Below the pieces are notes generated by a model that saw only the letters and a list, made by a program, of their open reading frames with translations, made no database searches and was not told the origin of the DNA. A program made the translations under genes and the position numbers. Positions 52,444 through 59,765 of a DNA stretch of 64,000 nt are shown here, one piece after another; the first letter of the stretch is position 1, and every line of letters starts with the position of its first letter. The stretch comes from Albidovulum sediminis (lineage in GTDB: Bacteria; Pseudomonadota; Alphaproteobacteria; Rhodobacterales; Rhodobacteraceae). The stretch spans positions 1-64,000 of the forward strand of contig NZ_JAOCQF010000005.1 in NCBI RefSeq assembly GCF_025380365.1. Direction: 5' to 3'.

Positions 52444-53990
52444 GACTGGCCTCGGGTCAGTTCACGGAGTTCCTGAAGGATGAGCTGGCGCAGCATGTCG
52501 CGATCCATCCCGCCGGCCTCGGCTAGGGGGGCCGCTGCCGGGGCGGGCGCCGGACGCGGCGCGGGAGCCTGTCCCTCGAAGGGAGCGCGCACCGCGCCGA
52601 AATCGCCCATCTGCACCGAGGCGTCCGAATTCCAGGCCAGCCGCGTCCAGTGCACCAGATGCTGCGGCCCGATGTTCTCGCCCACCGACGAGCGGCCGAA
52701 ATAGCCGGTGCCGATCATGAAGGACGGCGCGAGATGCGTGGCAAAGCCCGCCGCGCCCTGCGAACAGGGGGCGTTCACCACCACCCGGTAGACCGAAAGT
52801 GCGGCGGCGAAATCCATCGCCTTCTGCGGGTCCTCGCAGTGGATCGCCGCCGAATGGCCCGCGCCAGTCATCCGCAGGATCATCTGCGCCATGCCCGTCG
52901 CCCGCTCGAAAGTCTCGGCCGTGGCCCAGGCCAGGACCGGGCACAGCTTTTCGCGGGTCAGCGGCTCGTCCAGGCCGACCTGCGCGACCGGAGCGATCAG
53001 CACCCTGGTCGAGGGCACGACCCGCAGGCCCGCCTGCTGCGCGATCCAGACCGCGCTTTTTCCCACGGCCGCCGTGTTCAGATGGCCATGCGGGAAGAGC
53101 CAGGCCCGCAGCTTGCCGACCTCTGGCTCCGACAGGATATGCGCCCCGGCCGCGCGCAGGCCGCGTTCCAGCCGGTTGGCGTTCTCGGCCAGAGAGATCA
53201 GCACGCTTTCGTTGGTGCACAGCACCGAATTGTCGAAGGCCTTGCTGTCGACGATGCGCTGCGCGGCAAGGGTCTGGTCGGCCGTGGGATCGACATAGAC
53301 CGGCGCATTGCCCGGCCCCACGCCGATCGCCGGGTTGCCCGACGAATAGGCCGCCCGCACCATCGGACCACCACCCGTAGCCAGGATCACCTGCACCTTG
53401 GGCGAGGCCATCAGCGCCTGCACCAGCGGAACCGAGGGCTCCTCGATACACTGGATCAACCCCGCCGGGGCCCCCGCCGCTACCGCCGCCGCCTCAAGCC
53501 GGGCCGCGGCATGGGCGCAGCAGGCCCTGGCCAACGGATGGGGGCTGAAGATCACCGCATTGCGGCTGAGCAGTGCCAGGATCGCCTTGTAATACAGCGT
53601 CGAGACGGGATTGGTCGCCGGAGTCAGCGCCAGGACCACCCCTGCGGGCTTCGGGATCTCCACCATCTTGCGGCCAGCATCGACACGCGGGTTCACCAGA
53701 TCGGTATTCTCGTAGAAATCTACCAGCGGATGGGCCGAGAGTTCGTTCTTCAGCCGCTTGTGCTCGACCACGCCCATGCCGGTTTCGCGGACCGCCCATT
53801 CGGCATATTCCTGCGCCGCCTTGTGAGCCGCCTCGGCCACGGCGCGGGTGACGCGCATGACTGCGGCCCGGTCGAAGCGGGCATAGGACCTGACCGCCCA
53901 ACCGGCCCGGTCGATCTTCATCCGCGCAGTGGCCTCGGCCCGGTCGGGCACGACAAGGCGTGGCGCGTCCTCGTGAAGCTGCATCTGCAT
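52440..53990 (-). CDS. CoA-acylating aldehyde dehydrogenase with C-terminal encapsulation peptide
   Basis: A 516-residue enzyme of the PduP/EutE type: LALTPATNPVSTLYYK, ATGGGPMVRAAYSSGNPAIGVGPGN, catalytic C258 in FDNSVLCTNES, and SVYRVVVNAPCSQGA. It would oxidise propionaldehyde or another short aldehyde to acyl-CoA inside the shell. After an Ala/Pro linker (about 470-490) the last 23 residues (MDRDMLRQLILQELRELTRG) form a short amphipathic helix, the usual signal for cargo loading; in some PduP proteins this peptide is N-terminal instead. It overlaps the BMC-T gene by ATGA. Confidence 0.92.
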   Translation of the reverse strand: MQMQLHEDAPRLVVPDRAEATARMKIDRAGWAVRSYARFDRAAVMRVTRAVAEAAHKAAQEYAEWAVRETGMGVVEHKRLKNELSAHPLVDFYENTDLVNPRVDAGRKMVEIPKPAGVVLALTPATNPVSTLYYKAILALLSRNAVIFSPHPLARACCAHAAARLEAAAVAAGAPAGLIQCIEEPSVPLVQALMASPKVQVILATGGGPMVRAAYSSGNPAIGVGPGNAPVYVDPTADQTLAAQRIVDSKAFDNSVLCTNESVLISLAENANRLERGLRAAGAHILSEPEVGKLRAWLFPHGHLNTAAVGKSAVWIAQQAGLRVVPSTRVLIAPVAQVGLDEPLTREKLCPVLAWATAETFERATGMAQMILRMTGAGHSAAIHCEDPQKAMDFAAALSVYRVVVNAPCSQGAAGFATHLAPSFMIGTGYFGRSSVGENIGPQHLVHWTRLAWNSDASVQMGDFGAVRAPFEGQAPAPRPAPAPAAAPLAEAGGMDRDMLRQLILQELRELTRGQS

Positions 53991-54005
53991 CCCCCTTCTC
54001 CCGGA

Positions 54006-55286
54006 TCAGGCGGCCCGCCGCGGGCTGCGCAACAGCGCCCGCACGCGCGGCATGGCCGCTTCCATCCGGTCGACGATTTCCTGACAGGTTGCGACGTCCA
54101 GAAGGACGCCCGGCTTGAACTGCAACACCCGCTTGTCGAGCGACGAGAAGATCGCCCAGACCCCGTTTTCATACAGCGCGCGAGACACGGCGACCGCACC
54201 CTCGGGGTGGTCGAACTCCAGCCCAAGGATCACCCCGCGCTGGCGGATGCCGACGAAGACATCGCTGTGGGCGGCCATCATCTGGTTCAGGCTGCGGTGG
54301 AAGAAATCCGCGACGAAATGGACATTCGAGATGACCTCGGGGCGCTGCAGGATGTCGATGACCTGATGGCCCACCACGCAGCCCAGCTCCGACCCGCCCG
54401 AGGTGCTGATATGCGCAGCCCCGTCCTCATGCAGCCAGCCACCACATTTCTCGGTCACGACGCAGGCCGAGATCGGGTAGATCCCGCCGCCCAGGCCCTT
54501 GCCGGTGACGAACATGTCCGGCTCCAGCCCATAGGACTGCCAGCCCCACATCATCCCGGTGCGCATCAGCCCGGTCTGCACCTCGTCGGCGATGTAAAGC
54601 GTGCCATAGCGGCGGCACAGCTCCTGGCAGGCCTTCAGATAGCCGTCGTTGGGCATCGGGAAGCCGTAGGTGGCCGGGATCGTCTCGATGATGAAGGCCG
54701 CCACGTCGCGACCGCGCAGCGCGCGCTCCAGCGCGTCGATGTCGTTGAACGGGACCTGGACGAATTCCTCGGGCCGGTCGGCCAGGAAGATCTTCGAGAA
54801 ACGGTCGTCGCCGGTCGCCACCGACAGGCCCGAATGGCCATGGTAGCCCTTGATGATCGACACGATCTTGCGGCGTTTTGTGGCATATCGGGCAGTCTTC
54901 AGTGCGATTTCCACAGCCTCGGCGCCGCCTGCGCCGAAGATCGCGTATTTCATCCCCGGCGCGGTCTTGACCAGCTTTTCCGCAAAGGCCGCCCGTGCGA
55001 CCGACGGAAACCAATGGTTGCCCATGTCGAAATAGTCCAGCGCCGACTTCAGCGTGGCGACCAGCTCGGGGTTGCGATGGCCAAAATTGTAAGTCCCGCC
55101 ATTGAGATGCAGGTCGATCAGCCGGCGACCGGACATGTCGTAAAGGAAGTAGCCCTCGCGCCGGTCGATCACCAGATCGATGCCCGCATCCTGCCAGAAC
55201 TTGGTCTTGCCGGGGTTCCAGTATTCGATCGCCTTGTCGAGCAGCTCGGCCTTCGAATCGAAGTTGAAGAATCCGTAGTTGAACAC
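54006..55286 (-). CDS. Class-III aminotransferase-fold enzyme, probable amino-alcohol phosphate phospho-lyase
   Basis: A 426-residue PLP enzyme: LHLNGGTYNFGHRNPELV, IFGAGGAEAVEIALKTAR, KGYHGHSGLSVAT, ADEVQTGLMRTG with D234, and the PLP lysine K263 in VTGKGLGGGIYP. Relatives include ethanolamine-phosphate phospho-lyase. With the kinase of this operon it could turn an O-phospho amino alcohol into aldehyde, ammonia and phosphate; plain transamination is the alternative. A GTG start at 55286 follows GGAGG. First gene of the BMC operon, divergent from the DeoR gene. Confidence 0.88.
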   Translation of the reverse strand: MFNYGFFNFDSKAELLDKAIEYWNPGKTKFWQDAGIDLVIDRREGYFLYDMSGRRLIDLHLNGGTYNFGHRNPELVATLKSALDYFDMGNHWFPSVARAAFAEKLVKTAPGMKYAIFGAGGAEAVEIALKTARYATKRRKIVSIIKGYHGHSGLSVATGDDRFSKIFLADRPEEFVQVPFNDIDALERALRGRDVAAFIIETIPATYGFPMPNDGYLKACQELCRRYGTLYIADEVQTGLMRTGMMWGWQSYGLEPDMFVTGKGLGGGIYPISACVVTEKCGGWLHEDGAAHISTSGGSELGCVVGHQVIDILQRPEVISNVHFVADFFHRSLNQMMAAHSDVFVGIRQRGVILGLEFDHPEGAVAVSRALYENGVWAIFSSLDKRVLQFKPGVLLDVATCQEIVDRMEAAMPRVRALLRSPRRAA

Positions 55287-55334
55287 GAGCGTACCTCCGT
55301 TTGACCGAAGACTGTCATCGTAATGTGTGACTGG

Positions 55335-55349
55335 CAACACTAAATGTTG
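55335..55349. promoter_or_regulatory. Candidate DeoR operator in the BMC promoter region
   Basis: Inverted repeat CAACA-CTAAA-TGTTG, extended imperfectly to GGCAACA/TGTTGGC, in the 144-base gap between the aminotransferase GTG and the DeoR gene. The gap is AT-rich. A repressor site between both promoters would allow control of both directions. Confidence 0.5.
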
Positions 55350-55430
55350 GCAATCGGGCAAAAAAATGATTGAAGCCGGCGAACGGCTTCGGCAAAACCT
55401 TGGCAGGCGCAGCAGCTCCGGGGGGTCCGC

Positions 55431-56234
55431 TTGAAACCGACGAGATCGCGCAAGGAAATGCGCCACGCCCGAATCCTGGCGGCGCTGGAGGCCAACCCGA
55501 CTCTTCGGGTCAACCAGTTGGCAGACCAGCTTGAAGTCTCGACCGAGACCATCCGCCGCGACCTGGCCGAGTTGGACCAGATCGGCCGGCTGAGCCGCAC
55601 CTATGGCGGCGCGGTCAGCGCAGGCAGCCGATTCGAGCCGGCGCTGACGGAGCGTCTGGCCCTGCATGTGGCGGAACGGCGGGCCATCGCCGAGACGGCC
55701 GTGGACCGCTTTGGCGATTCCGAAACGCTGGTTCTGGGCGGCGGGGCAACCATGCTGACCTTTGCCCGAGCCCTGCGCGATACCCAGCAGCGCCGCACTG
55801 TCATCACCCCCGCCTACCCCATTGCGGTGGAGCTGTCCGCCAACCCGCTGATCGAGGTCATGCTTCTGCCCGGCATCTTCGAACCGCAGGAACGGGTGGT
55901 CTACGGTCCCGAAACGATCCGCGCGCTGGAGCGCTATCGCGCCGAGGTGGCAATCATCGGCGCCTCGGGCCTGGCCGCCGCCGGGATCAGCGAGGCGATG
56001 CTGCAGGTCGGCGAGATCTATGGCGCGCTGTTGCGGACGGCGGAACGCGTCGTCGTGCTTGCCGACCATTCCAAGTTCGGCAAGCGCGCCCTGACGCTGC
56101 TCAGCAGCTGGAGCAACCGGATCAGCCTTGTGACCGACCGGATGCCCGAAGGCGATCTGTACCTCACGATGCGCGAGGCCGGGGCGCAGATCATCCTGCC
56201 CGACAACTCTGGGTCCGACAGCACAGGCCGCTGA
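55431..56234 (+). CDS. DeoR-family regulator of the microcompartment operon
   Basis: A 267-residue DeoR protein: helix-turn-helix (RHARILAALEANPTLRVNQLADQLEVSTETIRRDLAEL, with RLSRTYGG), then a sugar-phosphate-isomerase-like effector domain with GGGATMLTFARAL, GASGLAAAGISEA and LADHSKFGKRA. DeoR proteins often sense phosphorylated metabolites, which would fit a kinase-made intermediate. A TTG start at 55431 behind GGGGGG is chosen; an ATG at 55458 has a poor ribosome site. Divergent from the BMC operon. Confidence 0.87.
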   Translation: MKPTRSRKEMRHARILAALEANPTLRVNQLADQLEVSTETIRRDLAELDQIGRLSRTYGGAVSAGSRFEPALTERLALHVAERRAIAETAVDRFGDSETLVLGGGATMLTFARALRDTQQRRTVITPAYPIAVELSANPLIEVMLLPGIFEPQERVVYGPETIRALERYRAEVAIIGASGLAAAGISEAMLQVGEIYGALLRTAERVVVLADHSKFGKRALTLLSSWSNRISLVTDRMPEGDLYLTMREAGAQIILPDNSGSDSTGR

Positions 56235-56235
56235 A

Positions 56236-56270
56236 CAAAAAAGCCGCCCCCGCTCAGACCGGGGGCGGTT
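56236..56270. terminator. Rho-independent terminator, bidirectional
   Basis: Nine-base stem CCGCCCCCG (56244-56252) / CGGGGGCGG (56260-56268), seven-base loop. On the minus strand it is followed by TTTTTT (56242-56237), a good terminator for the choline-kinase-like transcript; the plus side has TTCCTT, weaker, for the DeoR gene. It separates the microcompartment locus from the amine locus. Confidence 0.8.
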
Positions 56271-56290
56271 CCTTGGCAGATGCCACGGGA

Positions 56291-57280
56291 TCAGGCCGTC
56301 GCGGGAACCGAGCGCCGCACGGCCTCCAGCAGGGCCGGGAACTCCGGGGCGCGCATGATGGCCTGGCACCGGGTGAAACGGTCCATGGCATAGTCCCAGT
56401 AGCTCTTGAACTGATAGGCCGGCCGGGGGTTCCTGTTGGCTTCCTGCAGGCAGCCCCACAGCGTCCACAGCAGGAAGGCCAGCGCCTTGTAGCACATGAC
56501 CCGGCCATATTCGCCGTCGGTCGGCAACCGGCCCAGATAGGCCTCCAGGAACTGGCGGTCCTGCGCCTCGGTAAAGCCGGCCTCGACCGACAGGTCGGCG
56601 ATGTCCCAGAAGGGATCGTTGTTGCCAGCGAATTCCCAGTCCAGGATATGGGCGCGCGTGCCGGTGTAGACCAGATTTTCGGGCGCCGGATCATTGTGGC
56701 AGGGCACAAGCTCCGGCGCCGTGGCACGCAGCGCGCTGCGGATCACCTCGGCCTCTTCCTGGACCTGGGCATAGCCATCGGGCATCCGCGCGTTGCGGGC
56801 CGACAGCAGGTCGAGATATTCCTGCGCCACGGTCTTTTCGTTGAAATCGTTGCGCAGCTTCTTGCCGCAGGTGTGCAGCGTGCGAAAGGCCAGGGCCGCC
56901 TCGGACACTGCGCGGGGATCGCGCAGGATCTCGGGGTTCATCGGCACCGCGCCCTCGACAAAACGCGTAATCTGCGCGCCGGTCGCCGGATCGTACCAGA
57001 CCAGCGGTGCGTTCACCCCCAGCGAGGAGGTCAACCGCCCGGCCTCTTCGTCCGCCTTGCGGTCGATGTAATCCTCGGTGCCCGCGCCCGGGATGCGGAC
57101 CACGAACCGCTGGCCGTTCACCGTGACCAGATAGTTGCGGTTCGTCATCCCGGCCAGCGGTTCGATCCCGATGGTGGACGGGTCGACGGGAGTCTCGAAG
57201 ATGTGCCGCGAGGCAAGGTCCTGGGCGCGGATCTGGCGATCGCGCTCTTCCGCGTCGGTGTTTAGTCCCTGTTGTGTCAT
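56291..57280 (-). CDS. Choline/ethanolamine kinase-like phosphotransferase
   Basis: A 329-residue kinase-fold enzyme: LAGMTNRNYLVTVNGQRFVVRIPG, CHNDPAPENLVY with HILDWEFAGNNDPFWDIADLSVEAGF. These are choline-kinase motifs rather than those of the APH kinase at 44351. It probably phosphorylates choline, ethanolamine or an alike amine. It is transcribed with the flavoprotein downstream of the betaine transporter and ends at the terminator. Its product could feed the phospho-lyase of the microcompartment operon, but this is speculation. Confidence 0.83.
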   Translation of the reverse strand: MTQQGLNTDAEERDRQIRAQDLASRHIFETPVDPSTIGIEPLAGMTNRNYLVTVNGQRFVVRIPGAGTEDYIDRKADEEAGRLTSSLGVNAPLVWYDPATGAQITRFVEGAVPMNPEILRDPRAVSEAALAFRTLHTCGKKLRNDFNEKTVAQEYLDLLSARNARMPDGYAQVQEEAEVIRSALRATAPELVPCHNDPAPENLVYTGTRAHILDWEFAGNNDPFWDIADLSVEAGFTEAQDRQFLEAYLGRLPTDGEYGRVMCYKALAFLLWTLWGCLQEANRNPRPAYQFKSYWDYAMDRFTRCQAIMRAPEFPALLEAVRRSVPATA

Positions 57281-57298
57281 TTTCTTCTCCTTTTTGGC

Positions 57299-59713
57299 TC
57301 AGCCGCGCATCCGCAACCCCTCGGGGTCGTAGAGCGGGCCATCGACGCGGCGCGCGGCAATCCGCTCGCCGTAGACCTCGACCTCAAAGTCCGCATGACC
57401 CGCCTCAGCCGCGGGGACATAGCCAAAGACGATCGACTTTCCGACCGTATGGCCGAAGTCGCCCGAGGTGGTGACGCCGAGCACCTTGCCGTCGCGCAGG
57501 ATGCATTCGCCTCCATGTACGGGGGATTTGACATCCAGCACAAAGGTGCACAGGCGGCGATCCGGGCCACCCGCATCGCGGATCCGTTCCAGCGCGGCGC
57601 GGCCGATGAAGTCGCCCTTCTTCCAGGACACCAGCCGGTCCAGCCCGGCATGGAACGGCGTGTAGTCCGGCGAGACATCGCCCGCCCAGACGATAAAGCC
57701 CTTCTCCATCCGCAGGCTGTTCAGGCTGCGATAGCCGATGTCGCGGATACCCTGCGGCTGGCCCGCCTCGGACAACACGCGATAGACATGCGCGGCATAT
57801 TCGGTCGGGACATGCAGCTCATAGCCCAGTTCGCCGGTGAACGACACGCGCATGGCCCGGACCGGCGCGGCGCCCAGCGTCAGGTTGCGCATCTGCCCGT
57901 GACGGAAGGCAGCGCCCGACACATCCTCTTCGGCCACGGCGGCCAGCACGTCGCGCGACCTGGGGCCGCACAGGTTGATCACCGCCCAGCCCGAGGTGAC
58001 GTCGATCGTATGGACCGGCCCGTCCTGCGGCAGGTGCTGCCGGATCCAGCCAAAATCATGCCCACCAAAGGCCGTGCCGGTCACGACATAGAAATGCTCC
58101 GCCCCCAGCCGGCAGAGGGTCAGGTCGGCCTCGATCCCACCCGTTTCGTTCAGCATCTGGGTGTAGATCACGCTGCCGACCGGACGGTCCACATTGGCGA
58201 CCGCCAACCGTTGCAGCGCGGCCAGCGTGCCCGGCCCCATCACCTCCATCTTGGCGAAGGAGGACAGGTCGATCATCGCCACGCCCTCGCGCACGGCGCG
58301 GTGTTCCGCGGCGACATGGACATGCCAGTTCGGCCAGTCGAACGAGGGCTTATCCACCGGCTCGACACCCGCCGGGGCAAACCAGTTCGGCCGCTCCCAG
58401 CCCGCCCGCGACCCGAAGACCGCGCCCTTTTCCTTCAGCAGCGGATACAGCGGCGAGCTGCGGATGCGGCGGACCGACTCCAGCTCCTCGGTCGGCCATT
58501 TCATCTTGTAGTGATGGGCATAGATCTCGACCGCGCGGTCGTACATGAAATACCGCGTGTTGTGGTGGAACGAGAACCGGCGCACGTCCAGCGGCCAGAG
58601 CGCATTGGCGGGGCGCCCCTCCAGGATCCATTCCGCCATCACCGCGCCCGCGCCACCGGCGGCGGCGATGCCATATACGAAGCCGGCCGAGACAAAGACG
58701 TTGTCCAGTTCGGGCGCCTTGCCCATCACGAAATCGCCGTCCGCCGAAATCGGGATCGCGCCGTTGATCATCTGGCGCACGCCGACCGTACCCACGACCG
58801 GGGTGCGCCGGGCCGCATTGACGGCCAGCTGCTCGAACCGTTCGAAATTGTCGGGCAGCAGGCGCATGTCCCATCCGGACGGAATGCCGTTGCGGGCAAA
58901 GGCCAGGGTGTCGGGCTCATAGCCGCCGACGACGATGCCGCGGGTCTCCGGCTTCCAGTACAGCAGCAGGTCGGGGTCGCGCACCGTCGGCATGCCCTTC
59001 GGCAGGTCGGGGATCGGATCGGTGATCAGGTACTGGTGTTCGACGGCAAAGGCCGGAATCCGGCTGCCCATCATCTTGCCCAGCTCATGCCCCCACATCC
59101 CGGCGCAGTTCACCACCGTCTCGCAGGCGACATCGCCCTGCGCGGTGCGCACCTGGGTGATGCGGCGGTTCTCGATGCCAAAGCCGGTGACCTCGCAGCC
59201 CTGGATGAAGCGCACGCCCCGCGCCCGGGCACCGGCTGCCAGCGCCTGGCACAGGCTGGCCGGGTCGACATAGCCGTCCGAGGCGATGAAGGTCGCGCCC
59301 TCGACCCCGTCCAGCGACATGATGGGAAACATGTCCTGCGCCTCTTTCGGGGTCAGGATGTCCATCTCCATCCCGAAGGACCGCGCCGTGGTGGCCGAGC
59401 GGCGGAACTCTTTCATCCGGTCCTTGGACGAGGCGATTCGCAGCGAGCCCACCTGCTTGAAGTCGATGGCCTGCCCGGCTTCCTCTTGCAGGGTGGCGTA
59501 CAGCGCCACGCTGCGGCGCAGCATCCGTGTGACGTTCTGGGAATTCCGCAGCTGTCCCACCACGCCGGCCGCATGCCAGGTCGCGCCATGCGTCAGCTGG
59601 AACTGTTCCAGCACGACCACATCGGTGACGCCCTCCTTTGCCAGATGATAGGCGATGGAGCAGCCGATGATTCCGCCGCCGACGATCACGATTTGCGCTG
59701 ATTGAGGTAGCAT
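57299..59713 (-). CDS. FAD-dependent dimethylglycine/sarcosine dehydrogenase-like protein with GcvT domain
   Basis: An 804-residue two-domain protein. N-terminal FAD domain (IVIVGGGIIGCSIAYHLAKEG; TWHAAGVVGQLRNS with the His that carries covalent FAD in dimethylglycine dehydrogenase). C-terminal GcvT/tetrahydrofolate domain from about 430 (FDWPNWHVHVAAEHRAVREGVAMIDLSSFAKMEV, GELGYELHVPTEYAAHVYRVL, GDFGHTVGKSI). It oxidises an N-methylated glycine and passes the methyl carbon to folate. The ATG at 59713 follows AGGAA. It lies between the kinase and the betaine-type ABC genes. Confidence 0.9.
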   Translation of the reverse strand: MLPQSAQIVIVGGGIIGCSIAYHLAKEGVTDVVVLEQFQLTHGATWHAAGVVGQLRNSQNVTRMLRRSVALYATLQEEAGQAIDFKQVGSLRIASSKDRMKEFRRSATTARSFGMEMDILTPKEAQDMFPIMSLDGVEGATFIASDGYVDPASLCQALAAGARARGVRFIQGCEVTGFGIENRRITQVRTAQGDVACETVVNCAGMWGHELGKMMGSRIPAFAVEHQYLITDPIPDLPKGMPTVRDPDLLLYWKPETRGIVVGGYEPDTLAFARNGIPSGWDMRLLPDNFERFEQLAVNAARRTPVVGTVGVRQMINGAIPISADGDFVMGKAPELDNVFVSAGFVYGIAAAGGAGAVMAEWILEGRPANALWPLDVRRFSFHHNTRYFMYDRAVEIYAHHYKMKWPTEELESVRRIRSSPLYPLLKEKGAVFGSRAGWERPNWFAPAGVEPVDKPSFDWPNWHVHVAAEHRAVREGVAMIDLSSFAKMEVMGPGTLAALQRLAVANVDRPVGSVIYTQMLNETGGIEADLTLCRLGAEHFYVVTGTAFGGHDFGWIRQHLPQDGPVHTIDVTSGWAVINLCGPRSRDVLAAVAEEDVSGAAFRHGQMRNLTLGAAPVRAMRVSFTGELGYELHVPTEYAAHVYRVLSEAGQPQGIRDIGYRSLNSLRMEKGFIVWAGDVSPDYTPFHAGLDRLVSWKKGDFIGRAALERIRDAGGPDRRLCTFVLDVKSPVHGGECILRDGKVLGVTTSGDFGHTVGKSIVFGYVPAAEAGHADFEVEVYGERIAARRVDGPLYDPEGLRMRG

Positions 59714-59765
59714 TTCCTGTAGACCTGCCTTGTGAAGATGGGCCCGGGCCGCGCCGCGCGCGGCC

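Noticed and set aside
50166-55286. Standard ethanolamine (Eut) or propanediol (Pdu) microcompartment
   Set aside because: There is no ammonia-lyase EutBC, no diol dehydratase or reactivase, no PduL and no B12 genes. The PLP enzyme, kinase and SDR fit RMM.
57272-59701. Long plus-strand open frame of about 800 codons opposite the flavoprotein gene
   Set aside because: It is the shadow of the high-GC minus-strand gene: Arg/His/Pro-rich without any domain, while the minus frame has FAD and GcvT motifs.
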